From: Gammaproteobacteria bacterium
GTDB lineage: Bacteria > Pseudomonadota > Gammaproteobacteria > Arenicellales > Arenicellaceae
NCBI GenBank assembly: GCA_017854775.1
Contig: JAFMHC010000003.1
Location: forward strand, 1-64,000
Direction: 5' to 3'
DNA length: 64,000 bases
Of the stretch, positions 57,190-64,000 are shown one piece after another. The first letter of the stretch is position 1, and each line of letters begins with the position of its first letter. The notes beneath the pieces were generated by a model. The model made no database searches, had not been told where the DNA came from, and worked only from the letters and a program-made list of their open reading frames with translations. Position numbers and translations under genes: made by a program.

Positions 57190-58128
57190 CTATTGAGAAA
57201 CCGCGTCTAAGGTTGAGATTAACGATTTTCTATCAACGCTAAATTCGTGGCCGCTATTGAGCTGAACAACTTTAGCCATTGCCGCTCGAATTGTCATATT
57301 TGCTTCGGCTTGGGTCGGCGCAACCATGTAACGTAGTCTTGGTTGGTCGGACGAAAGTGCTTGAACTACTGCGTTGGCAACCGCAACCGGATCTCGGTGA
57401 TGAGAGCGGTCGATCGAGGTAAAGCCACCAAGTGCTTTGTATTCGTCCTTATAATTAGTCGGAATATCATCCGCTTCCATTAACGCTAAGCGCTTGTGCA
57501 TATTCTTCATGATGTTTGATTTGAAGTTGCCTGGCTCGACAACGCTGACTTGAACGTCAAACTTCCTCATTTCATGGCTTAGCGATTCACTAAACGCTTC
57601 GAGTGCGAATTTACTCATCGCGTAAGGGCCAAACATTGGGCCAGCCGCGATGCCGGCAATTGAGCTGATATTAGAGATGCGACCTTTGCTTTCGATAATT
57701 AGCGGTGAGAAGGCTTTGGTAACTCGATAAGGGCCAAATACATTTACATCCATCATGAACTGCATCTCTGACTCGGCGACCTCAATTAACGGCGCATGAA
57801 AGAACACACCGGCGTTATTGACTAAGCCGTAAAGGCCACGGCCTTCTTTTTTAACTAGCTCTACCGCTGCAACTATTTCATTTGGCTTGGTGACATCTAA
57901 GCGAATGCCCATGATGTTTTTGATTTGGCTAAGCTCGTCGATATCTTTCTGTTTGCGAGCTCCGGCGTAAACAAAGGCACCGTTGCTGGCCAATGTCTCG
58001 GCGATGCTTCGACCAATGCCGCTACTAGCGCCGGTGACCAAAACAGCCTTGCCTTTAAGCTCAATACTTTTAGCCTCAGCATTCGACAAGCTTAGAATGA
58101 TTAATAAAATTAGGATTACATTTTTCAT
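57190..58128 (-). CDS. Short-chain dehydrogenase/reductase with N-terminal signal-like segment
   Basis: A classical SDR of 312 residues. The cofactor motif is VLVTGASSGIGRSIAE, followed by NNAGVF, the Ser in NISSIAGI and the Tyr-x-x-x-Lys site YAMSKFALEAFSESL. The first 20 residues (KNVILILLIILSLSNAEAK) look like a cleavable signal peptide or anchor, unusual for a cytosolic NAD(P)-dependent enzyme. The downstream transporter gene starts 2 nt after its stop. Substrate unknown; sterols, lipids or quinones are possible. Confidence 0.88.
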   Translation of the reverse strand: MKNVILILLIILSLSNAEAKSIELKGKAVLVTGASSGIGRSIAETLASNGAFVYAGARKQKDIDELSQIKNIMGIRLDVTKPNEIVAAVELVKKEGRGLYGLVNNAGVFFHAPLIEVAESEMQFMMDVNVFGPYRVTKAFSPLIIESKGRISNISSIAGIAAGPMFGPYAMSKFALEAFSESLSHEMRKFDVQVSVVEPGNFKSNIMKNMHKRLALMEADDIPTNYKDEYKALGGFTSIDRSHHRDPVAVANAVVQALSSDQPRLRYMVAPTQAEANMTIRAAMAKVVQLNSGHEFSVDRKSLISTLDAVSQ

Positions 58129-58386
58129 TGTTGATATAGCGTGGTTGATTGATAAGTTGAGCTACATTAGTCGCTATTGATAGGGGAATAAGAATTAGTA
58201 GACCAATCCAGCTTGAGGGTCGCCGTGGCCTTAAAAGGTGGGCTATCGAGGTTTCATCAATGGTCAAACCACGTTGGTGGGCACTGCTTGGCGGTTAGTC
58301 GAGAAAGTCGCCAAGGTTTCAACTTGGCTGTATAGTTAATTGTTAGCGCCACACTATTGATCAGTCTTTTTGCCAACCCAACCCTT

Positions 58387-59466
58387 ATGAAATCAAACTC
58401 CTTTTTTTCGGCATTGCCACTATTCTCAAAACTTGGTTTGTTGGTTTTCTGGCTGGCAGTTTTTATTATTAATGCCGGCCCGCATTGGGAGGTTTATGTT
58501 TCTAATAGGGAGTTGATTGAAACCGCAGGCATGGTTACCGCGTTGCAAATGCTGGTCGCTCTAGTCGCCCTGACAGTGTTAGCCCCTAAAGTATTGGATA
58601 AAGGCCAGGTTTGGCGGTTTTGCTTCTATATGTTTTTAATGGTGTTAATTGCTTCGTACATTAATATCGTGATTCGTTATTTTTATTTAGAGCCGCTATA
58701 TCCACTTAGCTACAAAGGCTTTTTGAGCATGTTCGGCGAGATGACGTTTTTGCAACGGATAGATCCTAGATGGACCATGCGTTACATCATTTTTTCTAAA
58801 TTGCCGAATTTAGTTTTTCCGACCGTATTGATATTGGCCTATGAGTTTTATCAAAAGCAGCAATCACTGTTGCGTATTAGCGAACAAAAGCGAACCGCCG
58901 AACTTGACGCTTTGAAAAATCAGCTAAACCCACATTTTATTTTTAATACGCTGAATAATATTTATGCTCTAGCACTAAAAAAATCAGATCAAACCGCGGT
59001 TGCTATCGAGAAGCTGTCCGGCATATTGGATTACGTGGTCTATCGGTGTACTGATAAATACGTATCGTTAGACGCTGAAGTTAAACTAATTGAGGATTAC
59101 ATCGCCTTAGAAAAGATTCGTTATGGCAAGCGGCTAGATGTGTCATTTGAAAATCACATCACCACGCCTAAAAAGATAGCGCCGTTATTGCTGTTAACCC
59201 TATTGGAAAATGCCTGTAAGCACAGTACGCGAGAAGAGCTGAATCAGGCACAGGTAGTAATTCAATTAGAAACAACTGAATCCGATATTATGGTCAGAAT
59301 TAGTAATTCCAAGCCGAAGACAGCATCACCCGATACCGGTCAAGATAAGGTAGGGCTTAATAATTTGCGTAAACAGCTAGACCTGCTATACCCGAATGCA
59401 CACCGGTTTGAGACAATAGACAGCGCTGATGAGTATGTTGCGCAACTGGTTTTGGAGACTCCATGA
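58387..59466 (+). CDS. LytS/YehU-type sensor histidine kinase
   Basis: A membrane histidine kinase of about 359 residues. Residues 12-155 contain four hydrophobic helices. The His_kinase domain has ALKNQLNPHFIFNTLNNIYALAL with phospho-acceptor His183, and a degenerate HATPase with LLLLTLLENACKHS and VGLNNLRKQLDLLYP. The track start is a TTG at 58357; the ATG at 58387 is preferred. Its stop overlaps the start of the response regulator by 4 bases (ATGA), so they form one two-component system. The signal is unknown. Confidence 0.93.
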   Translation: MKSNSFFSALPLFSKLGLLVFWLAVFIINAGPHWEVYVSNRELIETAGMVTALQMLVALVALTVLAPKVLDKGQVWRFCFYMFLMVLIASYINIVIRYFYLEPLYPLSYKGFLSMFGEMTFLQRIDPRWTMRYIIFSKLPNLVFPTVLILAYEFYQKQQSLLRISEQKRTAELDALKNQLNPHFIFNTLNNIYALALKKSDQTAVAIEKLSGILDYVVYRCTDKYVSLDAEVKLIEDYIALEKIRYGKRLDVSFENHITTPKKIAPLLLLTLLENACKHSTREELNQAQVVIQLETTESDIMVRISNSKPKTASPDTGQDKVGLNNLRKQLDLLYPNAHRFETIDSADEYVAQLVLETP

Positions 59467-60179
59467 GCCGCATTAAGTGTCTAATTGTTGACGACGAAGA
59501 GTTGGCGCGTGAGCTAATTGAGTCGCACCTTTCTCAGCTTGATGATTTCGAGGTAGTGGCCTCATGTGCTAGCGCGATTGAGGCGAGTAATGTGCTTAAG
59601 AATAATCATATTGATCTGATGTTTTTGGATATTGAGATGCCGGTGCTGAAAGGCACCGACTTTTATAAGAATTTACTGAATAAGCCAAAAGCGATATTCA
59701 CCACCGCCTACCGCGATTATGCGGTCGATGGTTTCGACTTAGACGCGGTTGACTACTTACTAAAGCCGATTGTCTTTTCGCGTTTTTTTCAAGCGATTGA
59801 GCGGTTCTTGATATCTCATCGCGATGCGCGAAGCGCCGTCGAACAAAATTTACATGCTGCTCAAAATTCGCTGCCTCGACACATCTTCGTCCGCAAAGAT
59901 CGTAAACAAGTAAAATTAGAGCTAGATCAAATCCTCTATGTACAAGGCTTAAAGGATTATGTGCAGGTTTTCCTCGACAACGGTTCACATATTATAAAGC
60001 AAGGGATTAGCGCTTTTGAAGAGCAATTGGGGGTTGGTTTTTTACGTACCCATCGTTCTTATATCGTTAATCAATCCAAGGTCACCGCCTTAACTAAATG
60101 TGATGTTGAGCTTGGTGAGATTGAAATACCTATTGGTGAAAACTATAAAAATAGCGTTTTGGATGCCTTTAAAGCGTGA
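59463..60179 (+). CDS. LytTR-family response regulator
   Basis: A 238-residue DNA-binding response regulator. The receiver domain has KCLIVDDEELARELI, phospho-acceptor Asp56 in LMFLDIEMP and the Lys in AVDYLLKPI. The C-terminal LytTR domain spans about residues 136-236: HIFVRKDRKQVKLELDQILYVQGLKDYVQVFLDNGSHIIKQGISAFEEQL...FLRTHRSYIVNQSKVTAL. Partner of the upstream histidine kinase. The adjacent small secreted protein gene, preceded by paired palindromes, is a possible target. Confidence 0.95.
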   Translation: MSRIKCLIVDDEELARELIESHLSQLDDFEVVASCASAIEASNVLKNNHIDLMFLDIEMPVLKGTDFYKNLLNKPKAIFTTAYRDYAVDGFDLDAVDYLLKPIVFSRFFQAIERFLISHRDARSAVEQNLHAAQNSLPRHIFVRKDRKQVKLELDQILYVQGLKDYVQVFLDNGSHIIKQGISAFEEQLGVGFLRTHRSYIVNQSKVTALTKCDVELGEIEIPIGENYKNSVLDAFKA

Positions 60180-60250
60180 TCTAAGGTTCCTTTTTATTAA
60201 TAAAAGGCAAGAAAATGGCAGATTACCATTGTTGTTCAGCGATTTTTAAA

Positions 60251-60283
60251 TTGACAAACGTCAATAGTTGAGCGGTCTCAACT
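60251..60283. promoter_or_regulatory. Paired palindromes upstream of a small secreted protein gene
   Basis: TTGAC-AAAC-GTCAA is followed after 1 nt by AGTTGAG-CGGT-CTCAACT. Both share the TTGA/TCAA half-site, giving four alternating half-sites in 33 bp. The array lies in the 293-bp gap between the LytTR regulator gene and the small gene at 60473. It looks like an operator; the binding protein is unknown. Confidence 0.5.
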
Positions 60284-60472
60284 GATTATTGCAATCGCTT
60301 AATCTCTAACCTCAGTTTAAGGTTTGTGAAACTTCAATTACTAACATTTTAAGTTTAATGTAGCGCTCGTATTTATTCCTAAACTTTACTTCGTTGACTC
60401 ATTTCAAGGCTCGTAACCCTACACAACCGAGCCGGTGAATCAGCGATAATTATTTATTGAATGAGGAAAAAA

Positions 60473-60745
60473 ATGAACCCTACTAAACATTTACGTAAAA
60501 TTCTTCTCACCACAAGCGTCGCCACGGTGATAGCCCTTTCGGGCGCAGTTGCCTTAGCACAACCTGCAGACGACTCAAGAATGAATACCTACACCGACCC
60601 AGTAACCGGCGAACTAAAAATAGCGCCTAAGTTACTTTCACAAATGAGTGAGGCCGAAAAAGCGGCCCTGAGCGCCGAAGAGGTAAAATTTCTCAAAGAG
60701 ATCGAAGCTCAAATTGAGAAAGAAAAAAAGGAGGTGAACCAGTAA
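60473..60745 (+). CDS. Small secreted protein, unknown function
   Basis: A 90-residue protein with a signal peptide (HLRKILLTTSVATVIALSGAVALAQP). The mature part is about 60 residues, hydrophilic and helical, with a motif TDPVTGELKIAPKLLSQMSEAEKAALSAEEVKFLKEIEAQIEKEKKEV. Not recognised. It lies downstream of the LytS/LytTR pair and has its own terminator. GAGGA lies 5 nt before the ATG at 60473, so this start is preferred over the track start at 60461. Confidence 0.75.
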   Translation: MNPTKHLRKILLTTSVATVIALSGAVALAQPADDSRMNTYTDPVTGELKIAPKLLSQMSEAEKAALSAEEVKFLKEIEAQIEKEKKEVNQ

Positions 60746-60781
60746 AGTCGCCCACTTTTGTATGAGTAAAACAGGGATGTA

Positions 60782-60817
60782 AAAGGCGTTGCTTGTTCAC
60801 TGGCAACGCCTTTTTTT
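60782..60817. terminator. Intrinsic terminator after the small secreted protein gene
   Basis: AAAAGGCGTTGC and GCAACGCCTTTTTTT pair into a GC-rich stem followed by seven T. The A-tract on the other side lets it also serve the convergent minus-strand gene at 60828. Confidence 0.92.
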
Positions 60818-60827
60818 GACGGAGCTG

Positions 60828-61619
60828 TCACTCACAATTAAGACACATACGATTTAAACTATCGTAGGACAAGGTTAGTGGCAGTTTTGCTTTTAGTGAC
60901 GCTCCTGAAATCTCAGATAGTGTTGAGTAAGCATCTATAAAGGTGACGGGGCCGAGTGAAATACGAGACACACCGGCATCAGTGAGTTCTTCAAGATCGC
61001 TCACGCCACTAGACACCATGACATTGAGTGGCGCGTTAATTGAGGCCGATAATTTCGACATATCGTCAAGTGATTCTAAACTCGGAACGAACACACCATC
61101 TGCTCCAGAAGAAATATACCTGCGTAATCGGTTGATGCATTCCTCTAGGCGAGTTTCGGCCGGAACCAATTCTCGAAGATAAACGTCGGTCCGAGCATTG
61201 ATGAAAATAGTATCTTCTCCACAAAGTTCTTTAATCGCTAATATTTTCTCAGCTAGCAATTCAGCAGAGGTTTCACCGTCTTCTATATTTACGCCTGAAA
61301 CACCTTTATCCACCAACTTCTTAACTAGTTTTGCAACTTCATCCGGCGAGTCGCTATAGCCGTTTTCAATATCGATACTAAGCGGCACCTTGCTCACCCT
61401 TAAAATACGGCTTATAGAGTCCACCAATATATCTAAGGGAATATCACACCCATCCGAATAACCATTTGACCAGGCTAATGAGGCGCTACTAGTGGCAAGA
61501 GCTCGTGCCCCATTGGCTTGAACAATGATGGCGCTGCCTGCATCCCAAACATTGACTAATACTAGTGGGGATGGTCGTAGGTGTAAGCTTCGAAACTCGG
61601 TAAATTTATTGTCTGACAT
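60828..61619 (-). CDS. Isocitrate lyase/PEP mutase-family enzyme
   Basis: A 263-residue TIM-barrel protein of the isocitrate lyase/phosphoenolpyruvate mutase superfamily. LVNVWDAGSAIIVQANGARALATSSASLAWSNGY is the typical N-terminal block, and LSIDIENGYSDSPDEVAKLVKKLVDKGVSGVNIEDGE includes the metal-binding Asp/Glu positions. The KKCGH catalytic loop of true isocitrate lyase is absent, as in carboxyphosphonoenolpyruvate- or oxaloacetate-type members. Substrate unknown. No operon partner; the upstream 250 bp is locally GC-rich. Confidence 0.88.
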   Translation of the reverse strand: MSDNKFTEFRSLHLRPSPLVLVNVWDAGSAIIVQANGARALATSSASLAWSNGYSDGCDIPLDILVDSISRILRVSKVPLSIDIENGYSDSPDEVAKLVKKLVDKGVSGVNIEDGETSAELLAEKILAIKELCGEDTIFINARTDVYLRELVPAETRLEECINRLRRYISSGADGVFVPSLESLDDMSKLSASINAPLNVMVSSGVSDLEELTDAGVSRISLGPVTFIDAYSTLSEISGASLKAKLPLTLSYDSLNRMCLNCE

Positions 61620-61870
61620 TGATCTTCACTATTTGAGGTTATTAAGTGAAAAATAATAACCCCGTTGAAGAAATCTTCTGGCGGAAAACGGATGTGAATG
61701 GACGCTGTAAAATGAGTGTATGGATTCTAGGTGATTAGAATTTGAAGCCCTGTGGCTGTTTTTGCAGCGCTGATTTTAAAGCGCGAACATATCGTGGGCG
61801 GCGCGCGTTTTCGCCTCGCGGGCGCAAGAGGTGTGCTCTCGCGCTGCCTCCTTTTTGGCTGATATCGCTC

Positions 61871-62215
61871 TTATTTTACAACGCTAAGAATAGAAAGTAT
61901 CTCATTACATGATTGGCTTTGTACTGAGATATCTTCCGTATAGTTCTCTGATGAATAAGCGAGTATGCACCCTTTGTCCGACCCAGCAACTGAGGTCATC
62001 GTACCTAGGCTGCTCGCTTTTACATATTTGGTTTCTTCGAATGAAACAACTTTATTGTCTACTCTTATTTCACCCGGCCCTACTAATTCGACATAGCCTG
62101 CGCCAACGGGTTTGATGCGCTTAATGGAAAAAGGAACAACATCAGAAGCAATTGAGTTTTGCGAAAAGAATAAAAACAATATAAGCAGCGCAATTCTATT
62201 TTTTGATAATTTCAT
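61871..62215 (-). CDS. Small secreted hypothetical protein
   Basis: A 114-residue protein with a signal peptide (NRIALLILFLFFSQNSIASDV). The mature part has beta-rich sequence (VGAGYVELVGPGEIRVDNKVVSFEETKYVKASSLGTMTSVAGSDKGCILAYSSENYTEDISVQSQSCNEILSIL) with two cysteines that could bridge. No family recognised. It is flanked by gene-poor DNA with dispersed repeats, so it may be an orphan. The plus-strand ORF overlapping its start is judged a shadow. Confidence 0.55.
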   Translation of the reverse strand: MKLSKNRIALLILFLFFSQNSIASDVVPFSIKRIKPVGAGYVELVGPGEIRVDNKVVSFEETKYVKASSLGTMTSVAGSDKGCILAYSSENYTEDISVQSQSCNEILSILSVVK

Positions 62216-62679
62216 TGTCTATCCTGTAGCTAACGTACTTGATCGCATTGTTGTATTTAATGCCTACGGCGAACATGCCAAGAGCGAGTTTGGACTAGAC
62301 CGATTTTGCCTAAATTCGATGTGCTGCAATCCTGACCAAGGGGTAGTGCCTAGTGCCAAACGACTGCTTCGAGTATTGAAGACTGATTCGAATATGTCAA
62401 TGTCAACGGGCCAAAGTTGCTCTGGACGATCAGCGTGAGTGGAGCCGAAAGGGTCGGTATCCTTAGAGTACCAGGTGCCCCTTGAGGGTATCTAAAAGAC
62501 AGCCTTAATCAAAAAGACACTGATCATGTATTGAGATCTTTCCACTCGTGTCCTCGGTCGAAATGATAGTAGGTTGTCCAGAGCTGCCCGTTCACTCCAA
62601 TTCATTATTAATATATTGCCAAGCAGAATCGCTAGCCCACCAACGTCTCAACGTTGGCAGCTAGCTTAAAAAGTATCGA
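62216..62679. other. Gene-poor region with decayed interspersed repeat
   Basis: About 460 bp without a convincing gene. The short inverted repeats GCTCTGGAC (62419-62427) and GTCCAGAGC (62576-62584) delimit a segment that contains AGGTGCCCCTTGAGGG (62473-62488), identical to the atpD-atpC spacer at 21868-21883, and GAGATCTTTCCACTCGTGTCCTCGGTCGAAATGATAG, a degraded relative of the palindromic repeat after atpA. Confidence 0.6.
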
Positions 62680-64000
62680 CTATCGATACTCGTCGATATT
62701 GATCTTTCGACTGCGATCATTAGCATTCTTCACCGCCGCTAGCATCGCATCAAGTTTATCGCGGGTGAACACACGACCATTAAGAATAACCGTATCAATA
62801 GTTCGAGTATTGTTAATGTCTGTGAGTGGGTTTTCGTTAAGAATTAACAAATCTGCACGTCGGCCAACGTCAATACTACCTGCGTTACTGTTCATCATGT
62901 CGGCGGGGGTTGAGGTGGCTGAGGCGAGTGTTTGCACGGTGCTCATTGCGGCTTGATTAAGCGACACTAGCTCATCGTGTATCGAGAAACCGGGTACCAC
63001 CAAATTAGCGCCTGAGTCAGTGCCTGCAACGATCTTAACGTCACGAAGAGCCATTGCTTTTAACAGAATATGATGCGCTTTCTCTCGAGCTTGCCAGAAA
63101 ATGTCATTCTTCTTGTATGTCTCTGTCGAAGCATCACTCACAGATTCGAATTGATTGTAGCTGGGCAACCAGCCAACTTTATAATCTTCAGAGTCTTTGG
63201 TGCCCTCAACCAGACCGGGGTTTGCGTATTCGATTTGAACGGTTTTTAGTTCTGCCTCAAGATCGCTAAATTGGTCATGAATACTTTCCATAAACCACAA
63301 CACCGAGTTCACGGTAATGTCGTTCGCTAATAAGTCATCGATGATAGCGTCACTGCGAGCCTCAATGTGGGCATAAAAAGCGGCGCTGCCGTTGTCATTG
63401 ATCGACCCAAATTCTCGAATTAGCACGCGAACAATTTCCTCAATATGGGCAACTTCTTTTTGTTGTGTTACAGCGAGTTCGGACAATTCTAATGTTAAAG
63501 GGAAGTGGCCAGTTGTCGGTATACCCAGCCCGGCCGCTAACTCGTTCACCGCTCGGTAGCTAGGCATGTCGAGGTGATAGATTTTAATTGCGTCGTAACC
63601 TTGCTCTGCAAACTCTTGCACCATGCTTTTTGCGTGCTCTACGCTACGCGTATTTTTATGAAACGTAATAATTTCATAAAAGACACCTTCTAACAGACCC
63701 ATCGAATCAATCGGCGGAGATGAAACAAACATGCGTGGGCCTACGCGGCCTTGCTCAATCTCTTCGCGCAACTTCAATCGCTCAGGCGCGCCGCCCAGGT
63801 CACGAATATGGGTAACGCCGTTGGCAACGTAAAGCAATAAATCGTTGGGGCTCTTCAAAAGATGAGCATGAGAATCAACCAAGCCTGGAATGATGTATTT
63901 GCCATGGCCATTTATCACCGCGGCATTGGCCGGCACAGTGCCGCCGACAGTCACTGAAATAATCTTTCCGCCGTCTACCACCACAGTACGGTTTGCAAGC
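62680..64000 (-). CDS. Amidohydrolase-family protein, 5' end beyond the window
   Basis: A metal-dependent hydrolase of the amidohydrolase superfamily, at least 439 residues. The frame is open up to the window edge (LANRTVVVDGGKIISV) and the true start lies outside. YIIPGLVDSHAHLLKSP holds the HxH metal ligands, PTTGHFPL and EVAHIEEIVRVL the further His residues and VKIVAGTDSGANLVVPGFSIHDELV the final Asp, followed by GSIDVGRRADLLILNENPLTDINNTRTIDTVILNGRVF. The imidazolonepropionase-like group fits best; the substrate could be a peptide, a lactone or an organophosphate-like compound. Confidence 0.9.
   Translation of the reverse strand, partial: LANRTVVVDGGKIISVTVGGTVPANAAVINGHGKYIIPGLVDSHAHLLKSPNDLLLYVANGVTHIRDLGGAPERLKLREEIEQGRVGPRMFVSSPPIDSMGLLEGVFYEIITFHKNTRSVEHAKSMVQEFAEQGYDAIKIYHLDMPSYRAVNELAAGLGIPTTGHFPLTLELSELAVTQQKEVAHIEEIVRVLIREFGSINDNGSAAFYAHIEARSDAIIDDLLANDITVNSVLWFMESIHDQFSDLEAELKTVQIEYANPGLVEGTKDSEDYKVGWLPSYNQFESVSDASTETYKKNDIFWQAREKAHHILLKAMALRDVKIVAGTDSGANLVVPGFSIHDELVSLNQAAMSTVQTLASATSTPADMMNSNAGSIDVGRRADLLILNENPLTDINNTRTIDTVILNGRVFTRDKLDAMLAAVKNANDRSRKINIDEYR

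Noticed and set aside
62112-62438. Plus-strand 108-codon ORF overlapping the small secreted protein gene
   Set aside because: It runs antisense through the signal peptide of the 61871-62215 gene and into decayed repeat DNA; composition is not protein-like and no motif is seen.

Overview
The window is a stretch of gammaproteobacterial chromosome of moderate G+C. The order mnmG-rsmG-parA-parB-atpIBEFHAGDC is the near-origin arrangement typical of that class. A subfamily I.1 lipase with its membrane foldase, ubiC, OxyR with AhpC/AhpF, a membrane pyrophosphatase and a phenylalanine/tyrosine catabolic cluster suggest an aerobic, heterotrophic, probably marine bacterium. I cannot name the genus from sequence alone; an Arenicella-like lineage is only a guess. 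I saw no tRNA, rRNA, CRISPR array, prophage or transposase.

Layout. 0-3.5 kb: a TonB-like envelope protein, a cupin, and the lipase-foldase operon. 3.6-8.1 kb: mnmG, rsmG, parA, parB. 8.2-14.3 kb: small membrane and secreted proteins, a cold-shock protein, then minus-strand sulfurtransferase, metallo-beta-lactamase-fold, glycosyltransferase and alpha/beta-hydrolase genes. 14.6-22.5 kb: the complete F1Fo ATP synthase operon, from a good sigma70-type promoter to a strong terminator, with unusual repeats in its spacers. 22.5-26 kb: a fumarylacetoacetate-hydrolase-family enzyme, a DUF4105 gene broken by one in-frame stop codon and surrounded by repeats, and a DUF3015 protein. 26-28.7 kb: LemA with an M48 protease. 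28.8-32 kb: a GtrB/GtrA/GT-C-like trio. 32-34.2 kb: ubiC, a flavin-binding PPOX protein and a membrane-anchored AraC-type regulator. 34.4-37.4 kb: divergent membrane and soluble pyrophosphatases. 37.5-43.5 kb: Phe/Tyr degradation (aromatic amino acid hydroxylase, maiA, a VOC protein, fahA, hppD) with a divergent MarR regulator. 43.5-49.8 kb: NfeD/SPFH pair, an XRE-2TM protein, oxyR/ahpC/ahpF and a DUF4870-like protein. 49.9-54.3 kb: an ABC exporter whose permease is fused to an M1 peptidase. 54.5-64 kb: a histidine phosphatase, secreted proteins, an NTP/NDP-exchange-type transporter with an SDR, a LytS/LytTR two-component system, an isocitrate-lyase-family enzyme and a truncated amidohydrolase.

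The points most worth following up are these. (1) The tyrosine pathway has no recognisable homogentisate dioxygenase, and a VOC-fold protein, from a superfamily that includes extradiol dioxygenases, occupies that position. (2) The DUF4105 gene is interrupted by a single TAA where relatives as I recall them have Tyr. (3) The ATP synthase operon carries a 24-bp tandem repeat, two kinds of interspersed palindrome, paired hairpins and an 18-bp leader shared by atpB and atpD. (4) The gtrA-like gene is antisense to its gtrB-like partner with a 44-bp tail overlap. All functional statements come from motif recognition by eye; no database search was run.
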